The notes below the pieces were generated by a model, which saw only the letters and a program-made list of their open reading frames with translations, searched no databases and was not told where the DNA came from. From positions 1-41,142 of the IMG/VR virus record IMGVR_UViG_3300023181_000017: DNA of 41,142 nucleotides; one strand, written 5' to 3'. A program made the position numbers and the translations under genes. Numbering within the stretch: the first letter of the stretch is position 1; every line of letters starts with the position of its first letter. This DNA is from a virus. This document shows, piece by piece, positions 25,575 through 32,506 of the stretch.

Positions 25575-25780
25575 TACTCCGATTCTATAAATTGAATGAT
25601 TTGACTTGCTGTAGCCTTTGGATTAGCTTTAATGAAGGCTCTAATATCATCCCTAAGAAGTTCTTTAGCGTCATTCATTAAATAGTCTAAATTCAAAAAA
25701 TGACTATCTTTGCTGTAAATGAAATTTCCAAAATGATTAGGTATAAAACCATTTTCCTTTAAGTATTCGTTGTTTGTCAT
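25574..25780 (-). CDS. Hypothetical protein, 68 aa
   Basis: MTNNEYLKENGFIPNHFGNF... with a helical C-terminus (IKANPKATASQIIQFIESE). It shares single bases with the genes on both sides (TAATG overlaps). No family recognised. Confidence 0.6.
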   Translation of the reverse strand: MTNNEYLKENGFIPNHFGNFIYSKDSHFLNLDYLMNDAKELLRDDIRAFIKANPKATASQIIQFIESE

Positions 25781-25959
25781 TACGATGTTCTTTTAACTGT
25801 TACTTTTCCGTTGCCCAATTTAATTTGCCAGTTCCAGTCTTGATACTCTAACTGGCGTTTTATCCTTGTTCTTGTGCTTTGCAAGGTTTGATAATCTGAA
25901 GGAGAAAATAGATTGCAATTTTCATCAACCTTCATATTTTTAAGTGTTTTTGCTATCAT
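25780..25959 (-). CDS. Small protein, 59 aa
   Basis: MIAKTLKNMKVDENCNLFSP ... the C-terminal strand-rich part (WNWQIKLGNGKVTVKRTS) looks folded. A TATATTTG box lies 4 nt before the ATG, so either the mRNA is leaderless or translation starts at the inner Met at 25935. Unknown family. Confidence 0.6.
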   Translation of the reverse strand: MIAKTLKNMKVDENCNLFSPSDYQTLQSTRTRIKRQLEYQDWNWQIKLGNGKVTVKRTS

Positions 25960-25963
25960 GATT

Positions 25964-25971
25964 CAAATATA
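25964..25971 (-). promoter_or_regulatory. Promoter element TATATTTG before 25959
   Basis: On the minus strand TATATTTG is followed by AATC and ATG. The -33 TTG is not clear. It lies after a terminator and a tandem 10-bp repeat, so it probably starts a new transcription unit. Confidence 0.5.
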
Positions 25972-26010
25972 TAAACATTAATTAATTTATTAAACGTTTT
26001 TAGGTAAAAT

Positions 26011-26030
26011 ATCCGTTACAATCCGTTACA
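26011..26030. repeat. Tandem 10-bp repeat, possible operator
   Basis: ATCCGTTACA occurs twice head to tail. It lies about 40 bp upstream of the TATATTTG promoter element at 25964-25971, a typical place for a regulator or activator site. Confidence 0.45.
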
Positions 26031-26039
26031 AAACAAAAA

Positions 26040-26057
26040 CGCCCCGATAACGAGGCG
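26040..26057 (-). terminator. Terminator hairpin after the NUMOD4-HNH gene
   Basis: On the minus strand CGCCTCG, TTAT, CGGGGCG forms a GC-rich hairpin followed by TTTTTG. Two more small hairpins (26062-26077 and 26085-26109) lie between it and the upstream gene. Confidence 0.7.
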
Positions 26058-26124
26058 AGATTGTAGAGTACAATGTTTATTAAATGCTCTAAAACCAAGC
26101 GGTAGAGCAATCCACTTTTATTGC

Positions 26125-26673
26125 TTATTTAAGTATTTCAAACTTTTTTAATACTTTGTAATTAAACTTGTAAGCTTTGCTAATCGTACTTATGTCTACT
26201 TCGGCATATCTTGCGAAATCTCCAAATGAATTAAAATTTAAAACTTCCATACTTTTTATGTTTTTAACAGATATTTTTATTGAATGCTTTTGATAAGTTT
26301 CAATTTTTCTATTATTACCATCTTTAAAAGCATGAATCATATTTTCTTTTGCCGTAACCCATTCTAGATTAGATAAGGTTGAATTAGTTAAAACCTTATC
26401 CTTATGGTTAACTTGTGGTTTATTTTCTGGATTAGGTATGAACGCTAAAGCAACTAGTCTATGTACAAATAAACTTTTTCTTTCGCCACAAGGAAAAGTA
26501 AGACAAACTTTAGGATAACCAGATTTACTTAGCCAAGGATTTAAAATTTTTCCTTTTCTTAAATAAGAATTTCCATTTTTGTGTTTGATTAATTTATTTA
26601 AAGATTTAATCCTACCCATATTGGAAGCCATATTAAATTTAAATCCAGGTATGATTTTCCAAATTTCTTCCAT
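26125..26673 (-). CDS. NUMOD4-HNH homing endonuclease, 182 aa
   Basis: EEIWKIIPGFKFNMASNMGR is a NUMOD4 start, VHRLVALAFIPNPENKPQVN then HKD and LSNLEWVTAKENMIHA form the HNH domain, and EVLNFNSFGDFARYAEVDIS is a NUMOD1-type DNA-binding end. A complete free-standing homing endonuclease, 2 nt after another HNH gene. It likely spreads itself between phage genomes. Confidence 0.92.
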   Translation of the reverse strand: MEEIWKIIPGFKFNMASNMGRIKSLNKLIKHKNGNSYLRKGKILNPWLSKSGYPKVCLTFPCGERKSLFVHRLVALAFIPNPENKPQVNHKDKVLTNSTLSNLEWVTAKENMIHAFKDGNNRKIETYQKHSIKISVKNIKSMEVLNFNSFGDFARYAEVDISTISKAYKFNYKVLKKFEILK

Positions 26674-26675
26674 GT

Positions 26676-26948
26676 TTATTTTTCTAATCGACTTAATGAA
26701 AATCCTTCTTCTTTTGCTTCAATAGGATTAAGTTCTATATAATGGTGGCAATTTCTGCATACAGATAGGAAATAACTATCATCCTGTAATAAATTACCAA
26801 TACGGCCTTTTTTGTGATGTATTTCTGTTGATTCAAAATTGCATCCATATAATTTAGCTTCGCAGTTTGGATTGCTTTCCAAATATGCCTCACGAACTTT
26901 TTTATATTGCCTTAGATTGGCTGATTGTTTTTTAGATACTTTTCTCAT
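26676..26948 (-). CDS. Phage HNH endonuclease, 90 aa
   Basis: CEAKLYGCNFESTEIHHKKG, LLQDDSYFLSVCRNCHHYIE contains two cysteine pairs around an HH catalytic core, typical of the small HNH proteins of the phage recombination region. Length is normal. Coupled to its neighbour at 26948. Confidence 0.85.
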   Translation of the reverse strand: MRKVSKKQSANLRQYKKVREAYLESNPNCEAKLYGCNFESTEIHHKKGRIGNLLQDDSYFLSVCRNCHHYIELNPIEAKEEGFSLSRLEK

Positions 26949-27319
26949 TATACACCATGATTACGTCTTTGTTCTTTTAAATCGCTTAGAATTGACCTAT
27001 AGCCATCTATGCCATGAGATATTGAACGACTTAACCTTTCGGTTAGTGAAACATAATAAATCTCTTTAGATGCTCGGCCTTGAATAATAGCCTTTTTGTC
27101 GGTAGCCGTTAGTTTAGAATACTTTTCATCTTCATAAAGTAAAGCCATCTTTTCAGCGTAAACCATGCTCGCTAAACTCATCGCCTCTGCCGCAGTATCT
27201 TGAATCAGGATAAATTCTTGCAAAATCCCCGAGACTTCATCGCCATTATCCCGATCAACTCTTAATGATAAGCATTTACTTATTTCATCCGTTAACTTTT
27301 TTATTATTTCTAAGCTCAT
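26948..27319 (-). CDS. Hypothetical helical protein in the recombination module, 123 aa
   Basis: Nearly all helical (LEIIKKLTDEISKCLSLRVD; LTERLSRSISHGIDGYRSIL). It recurs beside annealing proteins in such phages by position, but no family name can be given. Lies 3 nt downstream of the next gene. Confidence 0.65.
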   Translation of the reverse strand: MSLEIIKKLTDEISKCLSLRVDRDNGDEVSGILQEFILIQDTAAEAMSLASMVYAEKMALLYEDEKYSKLTATDKKAIIQGRASKEIYYVSLTERLSRSISHGIDGYRSILSDLKEQRRNHGV

Positions 27320-27322
27320 GGT

Positions 27323-27778
27323 TTAAAATTTAATGGTTACACTTGATTTATCGAACGATATACTGACCTTTGGCACTTCTATACCATCGCTATCAAAAAT
27401 TGTATCTGATGAAGCGTTTGCGGTTTTTAATAAAGATTCTCTATCTTTTACTTTTTTAACTAAATCGTTGTAAATTGGATCTTCATCGTAATTATATTTT
27501 TTACTACCAGCTTTAGGAATAAACTCAACACCGTTTACTATTTCAGAGCCAACGAAATTAGTCCGTTCTCTTAAAGTTTTATCAGCTGAATTTATTACCT
27601 CTTTTAGCCTAGCAATATTACTAAATACTTTTTTTTCATCAACTTCGCCTTTTTCAAAAATATCATCAACTAATTTTTTACCTACAGCGACCGCTTTTGA
27701 TTTAGTAAAATCTTCAGAATACATGACGGACAAATCCTCTGCCCTCATTTGTAAAAACATTTCTTTTGATGAGCCCAT
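27323..27778 (-). CDS. Hypothetical protein in the recombination module, 151 aa
   Basis: Helical N-terminal two thirds with a YNYDEDPIYNDLVKKVKDRE segment and a beta-rich end (VPKVSISFDKSSVTIKF), a plan often found next to annealing proteins. Its role may be to help the annealing protein or nuclease. It shares a base with the Rad52-like gene stop (27778). Confidence 0.65.
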   Translation of the reverse strand: MGSSKEMFLQMRAEDLSVMYSEDFTKSKAVAVGKKLVDDIFEKGEVDEKKVFSNIARLKEVINSADKTLRERTNFVGSEIVNGVEFIPKAGSKKYNYDEDPIYNDLVKKVKDRESLLKTANASSDTIFDSDGIEVPKVSISFDKSSVTIKF

Positions 27779-28446
27779 TATGATTTTGGTGTTAATTTTT
27801 CTTTACGAATATCTTTGCTTGCTAATAATTTAGGTTTTAAATCGGTTGGCACTAATGCCCATTCCGCAGCTAATTGAGATAAATCTTTTGCCTCATTTAA
27901 TTTTTTCAAGTAATCAATCGGAGGTTCTTCTTTTAGGGCTTCTGGTATAACCCCTTTCCCTTGTTTATTTAACCTATCGTTAACATACTTGTCTAAATCC
28001 CAAATTTGTTTTTTATTTTCGTCAATACAGTACGGATAATTAGATTGTGTTTTAACTTCACTTGAAGTAACGTACTCTACACCCATTTCATAAAGAAACC
28101 TACCAATTCCCCAATTAACCGCAGCTCTTTTAGCGGCATCAGAGGCTTGGCCTTTTTCTTTATCAGCTTGGCTTTCTACGCCGCAATCACTTCTCCAATG
28201 AATGGTTCCGTCAGGCATATTAATTCCTATGTAACAAAATAAATTTCCAGAAATTTCCTCATACTTTTTCTGCCAACCATATTCGCAATGAGCATCTAAA
28301 ACATCCATCACATCACGTTGGTCAATATAAGCCATAACCGTTGCGATAGCTTTTTTCTTTGAAAATGACTGCACTCTCCATTGGCTGGGTATCTGCTTTT
28401 TTAATAGTGGCAGAAGTTTTGCTAAATATTCTTTATTTGTTTCCAT
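27778..28446 (-). CDS. Rad52-family single-strand annealing protein (Sak-like), 222 aa
   Basis: AYIDQRDVMDVLDAHCEYGW, CYIGINMPDGTIHWRSDCG, and DKEKGQASDAAKRAAVNWGI then GRFLYEMGVEY is the Rad52/Rad22 signature. The C-terminal tail is variable and lysine-rich. It anneals complementary single strands during phage recombination and replication. Confidence 0.92.
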   Translation of the reverse strand: METNKEYLAKLLPLLKKQIPSQWRVQSFSKKKAIATVMAYIDQRDVMDVLDAHCEYGWQKKYEEISGNLFCYIGINMPDGTIHWRSDCGVESQADKEKGQASDAAKRAAVNWGIGRFLYEMGVEYVTSSEVKTQSNYPYCIDENKKQIWDLDKYVNDRLNKQGKGVIPEALKEEPPIDYLKKLNEAKDLSQLAAEWALVPTDLKPKLLASKDIRKEKLTPKS

Positions 28447-28450
28447 GTCT

Positions 28451-28672
28451 TTATTGATCGTTTGTGTGAGTTAAAAATGTATGAATTGATGTTTCTATCA
28501 TTGACATAGCATGATTAAAACCATCTTCAAAAGTTAGGACCGAATCTTCATTTTGTTTCATTAACTTAATCCGATTGAATGAATTTTTGAATAGCTCGAT
28601 GTGTTTTTTCAAATCATAGTTTTCAAACTTGGTTTTTATAATATCTTCCATAACATTAAAAAAGCCCTTCAT
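28451..28672 (-). CDS. Hypothetical protein, 73 aa
   Basis: Helical protein (MKGFFNVMEDIIKTKFENYD ... FEDGFNHAMSMIETSIHTFL). Its stop lies 4 nt before the Rad52-like gene. The stretch 28673-28809 holds no gene that I can support. Confidence 0.6.
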   Translation of the reverse strand: MKGFFNVMEDIIKTKFENYDLKKHIELFKNSFNRIKLMKQNEDSVLTFEDGFNHAMSMIETSIHTFLTHTNDQ

Positions 28673-28809
28673 AAAATCGGAATCTGCAACGTTTCCAATA
28701 TTAATCCAGGCTGTTTAAATTTCTTAATCGCTGTTGCAGTAGCGTTATGTAAAAGTACCGTTAAAGATTTGTAGGCTAAAGGTTTTAATGTAAAACGGTT
28801 GTTACAATT

Positions 28810-28971
28810 CTATTTTCTCTCTAATTCCTTAATTCTATCTTCTAACTCTTTAAGTCTGGTATTTTCTTTACAGCACCTATTACACCTCAATTGAGGAAAA
28901 GGAAAAGAATAACCTGTTCTTACTGTTTCTGTTCCGCAATGCGGACATTTTGGATTACTAAACCATCCCAT
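28810..28971 (-). CDS. Small zinc-ribbon protein, 53 aa
   Basis: CPHC at residues 9-12 and CNRCC at 30-34 form a zinc-ribbon-like knuckle pair, followed by a charged helix (RLKELEDRIKELERK). Nucleic-acid or protein contact is likely. Role unknown. Confidence 0.65.
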   Translation of the reverse strand: MGWFSNPKCPHCGTETVRTGYSFPFPQLRCNRCCKENTRLKELEDRIKELERK

Positions 28972-28973
28972 AA

Positions 28974-29108
28974 TTACCCAAATTTTAAAATTAAAGCTAT
29001 TGTTAAAATAAACAAAGCCATGTAAACTATCTTATCTGCTTTTGTGTTTGGCTCCCAGAATGATTTAGGGCTTTGCCTGTCTGTTTTGTGTTCGTTGTTG
29101 GTTAGCAT
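28974..29108 (-). CDS. Small single-pass membrane protein, 44 aa
   Basis: Polar N-terminus with a C-terminal membrane helix (IVYMALFILTIALILKF). It lies 2 nt from both neighbours. Unknown role; perhaps acts on the host envelope early in infection. Confidence 0.6.
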   Translation of the reverse strand: MLTNNEHKTDRQSPKSFWEPNTKADKIVYMALFILTIALILKFG

Positions 29109-29109
29109 T

Positions 29110-29331
29110 TTATAGAGTAATTGATTTGCAAAAATTATAAATATTTAAACACGCCTGGCAATCCACTTTTTTATTCGTTCTTTCAAGATATGCGCCAGAT
29201 ACAGCCCCGCTACCTTCGCTACCTAGTCCGCAAAGTGTACTATACCCAAATTCATTATGCTCAATGTGAACTTCAACACCTTCATGTTCAGCGCTTTTCT
29301 TATCCCATTTTAATTTTAAAGCTTTATTCAT
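29110..29331 (-). CDS. Hypothetical protein with paired cysteines, 73 aa
   Basis: Contains HNEFGYSTLCGLGSEGSG and a CQAC motif near the end (residues about 59-62). Its ATG overlaps the upstream stop as ATGA. No family recognised. Confidence 0.6.
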   Translation of the reverse strand: MNKALKLKWDKKSAEHEGVEVHIEHNEFGYSTLCGLGSEGSGAVSGAYLERTNKKVDCQACLNIYNFCKSITL

Positions 29332-29414
29332 AATATTTTAATTTTTTCGATTTGCGAAATGAACATGCCTACAAGCAAGGATATTGCAAGGAGTTTTAGG
29401 ATGAATGTTTTCAT
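29328..29414 (-). CDS. Very small hydrophobic peptide, 28 aa
   Basis: MKTFILKLLAISLLVGMFIS is a single membrane segment with a short basic end. Its TGA overlaps the next ATG (ATGA). Possibly a membrane peptide or a translational coupler. Confidence 0.45.
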   Translation of the reverse strand: MKTFILKLLAISLLVGMFISQIEKIKIL

Positions 29415-29415
29415 A

Positions 29416-29649
29416 TTACTCACCTTTGTTTAAAGCCTCAATTAATGCATCAGCCATGCCTACAGCCCATTTTGCTAAATCTTCGTGAGGAGTACCGCTA
29501 TTTGCGGTAAAATCTGCCGATATATAACCTTGCATTGCTAAGGACGCAAAATGTTCTCGCTTTGTTAAGCTATTTTCATTTACATGACTTTCTCCATTAG
29601 CTGTAGTGAATCCATATCCCGTTGCTGATTCGTTTGGTTCTGTTTTCAT
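29416..29649 (-). CDS. Phage accessory protein, 77 aa
   Basis: The start at 29649 (MKTEPNESATGYGFTTANGE) was chosen because it directly follows the stop of the upstream gene. LTKREHFASLAMQGYISADF and LAKWAVGMADALIEALNK are a pattern found in many small phage proteins of unknown function. Confidence 0.7.
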   Translation of the reverse strand: MKTEPNESATGYGFTTANGESHVNENSLTKREHFASLAMQGYISADFTANSGTPHEDLAKWAVGMADALIEALNKGE

Positions 29650-29650
29650 C

Positions 29651-29971
29651 TTATATCCCCCTGTTTTGTTGTGGTAAATTTTCAGATTTAAATTCACTCG
29701 GATTCATTGCGTTGTAGAAATCCTGGGTTACTTTAAGCCAATTCTGATCTATATAAGCTTCAGTTCCCATATCCATTTCCTTTTCGATGATATTAGGATC
29801 AATTCCTATTTTACCATTAGCCGATACAGAATAAATACTTAATGCGTTTTTCTCAACATATTTATCTAATTCAGAAATATGATAAGTTTTAACTACTTCG
29901 CCTTTATCGTTAAAATATTCGATAAGGTCTTTTGAGTTTTGAGCCGTAGCAGTAAAATCGATTGTTGCCAT
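29651..29971 (-). CDS. First leftward early protein, 106 aa
   Basis: MATIDFTATAQNSKDLIEYF... soluble, acidic, no family recognised. It is the first gene behind the leftward early promoter and so should be made very early. Confidence 0.65.
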   Translation of the reverse strand: MATIDFTATAQNSKDLIEYFNDKGEVVKTYHISELDKYVEKNALSIYSVSANGKIGIDPNIIEKEMDMGTEAYIDQNWLKVTQDFYNAMNPSEFKSENLPQQNRGI

Positions 29972-29994
29972 TTTTGTTTGTTTTAAATGTTAAG

Positions 29995-30024
29995 CAAATA
30001 TACAGGTTGTTTTCGTAATTGCAA
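29995..30024 (-). promoter_or_regulatory. Leftward early promoter TTG-N19-TATATTTG
   Basis: The minus strand has TTG (30024-30022), 19 nt, then TATATTTG (30002-29995), 23 nt before the ATG at 29971. It mirrors the rightward promoter at 30060-30089 exactly in boxes and spacing. Confidence 0.8.
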
Positions 30025-30059
30025 ATTAAAAATACAAAATAATTATTTTTATTTATTTA

Positions 30060-30089
30060 TTGTTATATTAAATATATGTTGTATATTTG
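30060..30089 (+). promoter_or_regulatory. Rightward early promoter TTG-N19-TATATTTG
   Basis: TTG at 30060-30062, 19 nt, then TATATTTG at 30082-30089, with a 21-nt gap to the ATG at 30111. The 35 bp between the two divergent early promoters is extremely AT-rich and is a good place for shared control. Confidence 0.8.
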
Positions 30090-30110
30090 CGTTAACAAAA
30101 AGGAAACAAA

Positions 30111-30311
30111 ATGAGAACTCAACCAATAGGACAATTAAAATCAAAGAAAACAGTTTGCTGCACAATCTGTTCACAATCATTAACAAGAAAAGCTACTGTT
30201 TTAGTTTACTCGAAAGATGAAGTTGAAAACGCTAAGAAAGAATTAGCCCTAAAATTAAATAAAGAATACACTTGCAAGGTTTGTGTATCAATAGTTAAAT
30301 CAGTATGTTAA
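30111..30311 (+). CDS. Zinc-ribbon-like early protein, 66 aa
   Basis: CCTICSQ near residue 17 and CKVCVS near residue 56 form two cysteine knuckles around a helical middle rich in K and E. First gene of the rightward early array, so likely strongly expressed. Possible host-factor binder; that is inference. Confidence 0.65.
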   Translation: MRTQPIGQLKSKKTVCCTICSQSLTRKATVLVYSKDEVENAKKELALKLNKEYTCKVCVSIVKSVC

Positions 30312-30625
30312 ACGATAATATAAAAAATAAGATACATTCAGCAGATCAAAAGCTGAATGTATTAGTTGGCTATAACGCTAACAATCTTACAACAAGTTTT
30401 AACATTCTTTTTAAGTATGGCTCTGTAGAATTAGGATATAGAAGCCAATGCGGTGCAACTCATTCGACAATGAAAACTTATAGAGAGTTTTGTAAAATAT
30501 TAAAACTTCTTAAAAAAGATGGTTTTAATTTTGAAGAAGAAAACGTAAAACATGGCAATGCATACGCTACAAATAATGGCGGGTTTTGGAATAGCACAAT
30601 TTTTAAATTAATAAAAGATGAATAA
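30305..30625 (+). CDS. Hypothetical early protein, 106 aa
   Basis: MLNDNIKNKIHSADQKLNVL... with GYRSQCGATHSTMKTYREFC and a FEEENVKHGNAYATNNGGFW segment. Overlaps neighbours on both sides by 7 and 8 nt. No family recognised. Confidence 0.65.
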   Translation: MLNDNIKNKIHSADQKLNVLVGYNANNLTTSFNILFKYGSVELGYRSQCGATHSTMKTYREFCKILKLLKKDGFNFEEENVKHGNAYATNNGGFWNSTIFKLIKDE

Positions 30626-30797
30626 AGAAAAAAATACAGTCGGCAGACCGACAATTGAAAAAGATCCAAAACGTAAACAAATGAACGTTATGATTTCGGG
30701 CGTTACTCAGGAAAATGAAAAATTTAAAGAGCGCGTTAAATACATGAGCTTTAGCGCATACGTTAACAGTTTAATAGATGCAGATTTATGCGTTTAA
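30618..30797 (+). CDS. Ribbon-helix-helix-like DNA-binding protein, 59 aa
   Basis: GRPTIEKDPKRKQMNVMISG followed by FKERVKYMSFSAYVNSLIDA matches the Arc/CopG plan: basic arm, strand (KQMNVMIS), then helices with S.S.YV..LI.A. Likely early transcription regulator. Confidence 0.65.
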   Translation: MNKEKNTVGRPTIEKDPKRKQMNVMISGVTQENEKFKERVKYMSFSAYVNSLIDADLCV

Positions 30798-30952
30798 CAT
30801 TAAATCAGAGACAGAACATCCTTAATGGCGAAATAAAAATTAAGGAGCAAGCTAATTACGCCTTTCATGAATTGCTTTACTCATGCAGCGAGATAGGCAC
30901 GTATTTTAGCAAAAGAGGAATAAGATTTAACCGAGGTAAACAAATTAATTAA
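30788..30952 (+). CDS. Small early protein, 54 aa
   Basis: MRLTLNQRQNILNGEIKIKE... basic, helical start and a SKRGIRFNRGKQIN end. Overlaps the previous gene by 10 nt. No family recognised. Confidence 0.55.
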   Translation: MRLTLNQRQNILNGEIKIKEQANYAFHELLYSCSEIGTYFSKRGIRFNRGKQIN

Positions 30953-30955
30953 ATT

Positions 30956-31105
30956 ATGAAAACATTTGAAATAGATTTTGGCGGAAATGTGCTTGCTAAA
31001 ATTGTAATTGAAGATAATGAGCCTAAAGTCGTTGCATGTATTAATGGATGGGGTCATGCTGTGGATATTGAAAAAATTGTAGTTAAAGTAATAGATAATG
31101 ACTAA
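30956..31105 (+). CDS. Small early protein, 49 aa
   Basis: MKTFEIDFGGNVLAKIVIED... compact beta-rich sequence with a C-terminal IEKIVVKVIDND strand or helix. Overlaps the next gene by 8 nt. No family recognised. Confidence 0.55.
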   Translation: MKTFEIDFGGNVLAKIVIEDNEPKVVACINGWGHAVDIEKIVVKVIDND

Positions 31106-31223
31106 ATCACACGCCACGCACCGCCTCGAGCAAGTAAGACTTATTTTAGGGCGCAAAATTCCAACTAAACGATTTAACAGGTTTAGTTTATTATTCACGT
31201 ATTATAGAAATTTTGGAAGATGA
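31098..31223 (+). CDS. Small basic early protein, 41 aa
   Basis: MTKSHATHRLEQVRLILGRK... very basic (Arg/Lys/His-rich), which suggests nucleic-acid contact. Overlaps the next start as ATGA. Confidence 0.5.
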   Translation: MTKSHATHRLEQVRLILGRKIPTKRFNRFSLLFTYYRNFGR

Positions 31224-31402
31224 AATCAGAAAAATTAGAAAATTCAAGCCAAGCAGATGTTTTGGCAGTTTTAAAAGAAACAGAGCAAAAATTATTGCAA
31301 GCAACGCAAAACTTTGGTCATCCTGCGTATGGATTAAGTTCGTCTACTACCATAGCAATAGACGAACTTAGAAGCGAATTATTTGATTACCTTGAAAAAT
31401 AA
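31220..31402 (+). CDS. Small helical early protein, 60 aa
   Basis: MKSEKLENSSQADVLAVLKE ... LSSSTTIAIDELRSELFDYL. Two helices with an acidic surface; a small protein-binding fold is plausible. No family recognised. Confidence 0.6.
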   Translation: MKSEKLENSSQADVLAVLKETEQKLLQATQNFGHPAYGLSSSTTIAIDELRSELFDYLEK

Positions 31403-31407
31403 ACAGA

Positions 31408-31509
31408 ATGAACAACTTAATTTTATTCATCATCCATCTATTTTATAAGCCTAATTACAGGCATTACGGTAAATGGATTTTTACAGTTAAAAACGATAAA
31501 CTTAAATAA
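31408..31509 (+). CDS. Very small early peptide, 33 aa
   Basis: MNNLILFIIHLFYKPNYRHY... short hydrophobic N-terminus and basic C-terminus. It lies 5 nt after the previous stop and 1 nt before the next ATG. Expression is uncertain. Confidence 0.4.
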   Translation: MNNLILFIIHLFYKPNYRHYGKWIFTVKNDKLK

Positions 31510-31510
31510 C

Positions 31511-31687
31511 ATGAAAACAATTTTAGTAAACGCTTCAAATTTTGGCAGGATCAAAATCGGCTCAACAGTAACAAACGGCAAAATAACTGGCGTAGTTAAG
31601 TTAAAAGAAAAAATTAAATCATTTGGATTTACTCTTTTTACAATGAAACTCGAATGTGGCGGAGTAATTCAATTTAGCAAAACTTAA
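31511..31687 (+). CDS. Small early protein, 58 aa
   Basis: MKTILVNASNFGRIKIGSTV ... beta-rich (GKITGVVKLKEK, KLECGGVIQFSKT), looks like a small barrel. No family recognised. Confidence 0.55.
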   Translation: MKTILVNASNFGRIKIGSTVTNGKITGVVKLKEKIKSFGFTLFTMKLECGGVIQFSKT

Positions 31688-31699
31688 ACTATAAGGAAA

Positions 31700-31900
31700 A
31701 TGGCAAAAGACAAATTAACGATTAGCCTCAAAGAAGTGGGCTACTGGTCAAAAAAATTAAACTGCAAGCCTGATGCGATAAGAATTGCAAAGGCAATTGT
31801 AGGCAACAAAACAGCCGATGTAAAGGACTTTATCGAATCGCATCGAGGTAAGGATGTAACGATTAATTCTGAAGTGTTGTGGAATGGAAAGGAGGGGTAA
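31700..31900 (+). CDS. DUF3606-like protein, 66 aa
   Basis: ISLKEVGYWSKKLNCKPDAI followed by RIAKAIVGNKTADVKDFIES matches the small DUF3606 family (helix with YW.K.L......L..A....G......V..Y/FI). An AAGGAAA site precedes the ATG. Overlaps the next start as TAATG. Confidence 0.65.
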   Translation: MAKDKLTISLKEVGYWSKKLNCKPDAIRIAKAIVGNKTADVKDFIESHRGKDVTINSEVLWNGKEG

Positions 31901-32181
31901 TGAAAAATGTAATTTATAAATTTAATATTGATATATCTGATTTGCAAACTATAAACGTAAATGAGGGCGCAAGAGTTATATCTGCAAAAGAACAATCTGC
32001 TAATTTAATAACAATTTGGGTGTTAACTGATTTAGATTCAAAACAAAGGCCTAAAAATATTCAGGTTATCGGAACTGGTAATCTAATAGAATATAATGTT
32101 TCATCGAATGATTGGGATTTTGTAGATACTGTTATTATGTCTAATGGTTTAGTTTGGCATATTTTCGCTGACAAGATGTAA
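31900..32181 (+). CDS. DUF7352-like phage protein, 93 aa
   Basis: The start at 31900 (MKNVIYKFNIDISDLQTINV) overlaps the previous stop. IYKFNI, NEGARVISAKEQSANLITIW, VLTDLD, IQVIGTGN and LVWHIFADKM follow this family from end to end. It is common in phages of many hosts; function unknown. Last gene before the bidirectional terminator. Confidence 0.7.
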   Translation: MKNVIYKFNIDISDLQTINVNEGARVISAKEQSANLITIWVLTDLDSKQRPKNIQVIGTGNLIEYNVSSNDWDFVDTVIMSNGLVWHIFADKM

Positions 32182-32185
32182 CAAA

Positions 32186-32213
32186 AAAACGCCAGGCAAT
32201 CGCTTGGCGTTTT
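32186..32213. terminator. Bidirectional terminator between early and lysis transcripts
   Basis: AAAACGCCA (32186-32194) pairs with TGGCGTTTT (32205-32213). Plus strand is followed by TTTTAG, minus strand by a seven-T run. It ends both the rightward early array and the leftward lysis operon, which converge here. Confidence 0.85.
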
Positions 32214-32238
32214 AGATTAAAATAAGTTCCCAGGCTTA

Positions 32239-32421
32239 TTATGCATTAATATCCCAATCATCAGTAATATCTACCCATTGCTTTTTCAACAAAGCCTGAA
32301 TAATAATTTCAACAATTTTGGATAAGAACAATTTAATTATTGTTCCAAAAAACCCTTTAGCTTCTGATTTTAAAGAATCCTTTAAATCATCTGTAAGTAA
32401 ATCAATTTTCCTACGTCTCAT
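32239..32421 (-). CDS. Small amphipathic protein at the end of the lysis operon, 60 aa
   Basis: Basic start (MRRRKIDLLTDDLKDSLKSE), then a hydrophobic helix (FFGTIIKLFLSKIVEIIIQA) and an acidic end. It could bind the membrane, perhaps as a lysis regulator. It lies 4 nt after the 26-aa peptide gene. Confidence 0.6.
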   Translation of the reverse strand: MRRRKIDLLTDDLKDSLKSEAKGFFGTIIKLFLSKIVEIIIQALLKKQWVDITDDWDINA

Positions 32422-32425
32422 ATAT

Positions 32426-32506
32426 TTATTTTGATATTAAAATCACAAACAAGTAAAATAGGAGTATCGCAATAAAGCAAAGTCCTATGAATTTTTTAGC
32501 ATCCAT
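32426..32506 (-). CDS. Membrane peptide, 26 aa
   Basis: MDAKKFIGLCFIAILLFYLF... is a single membrane helix with a short lysine start. It overlaps the 35-aa gene by 21 nt. Could be an antiholin or spanin-like accessory peptide; small size keeps confidence low. Confidence 0.45.
   Translation of the reverse strand: MDAKKFIGLCFIAILLFYLFVILISK

Noticed and set aside
26085-26109. D-arm-like GGTAGAGCA as part of a plus-strand tRNA
   Set aside because: No anticodon arm, T arm or matching acceptor strand follows. It is only a 7-bp hairpin.
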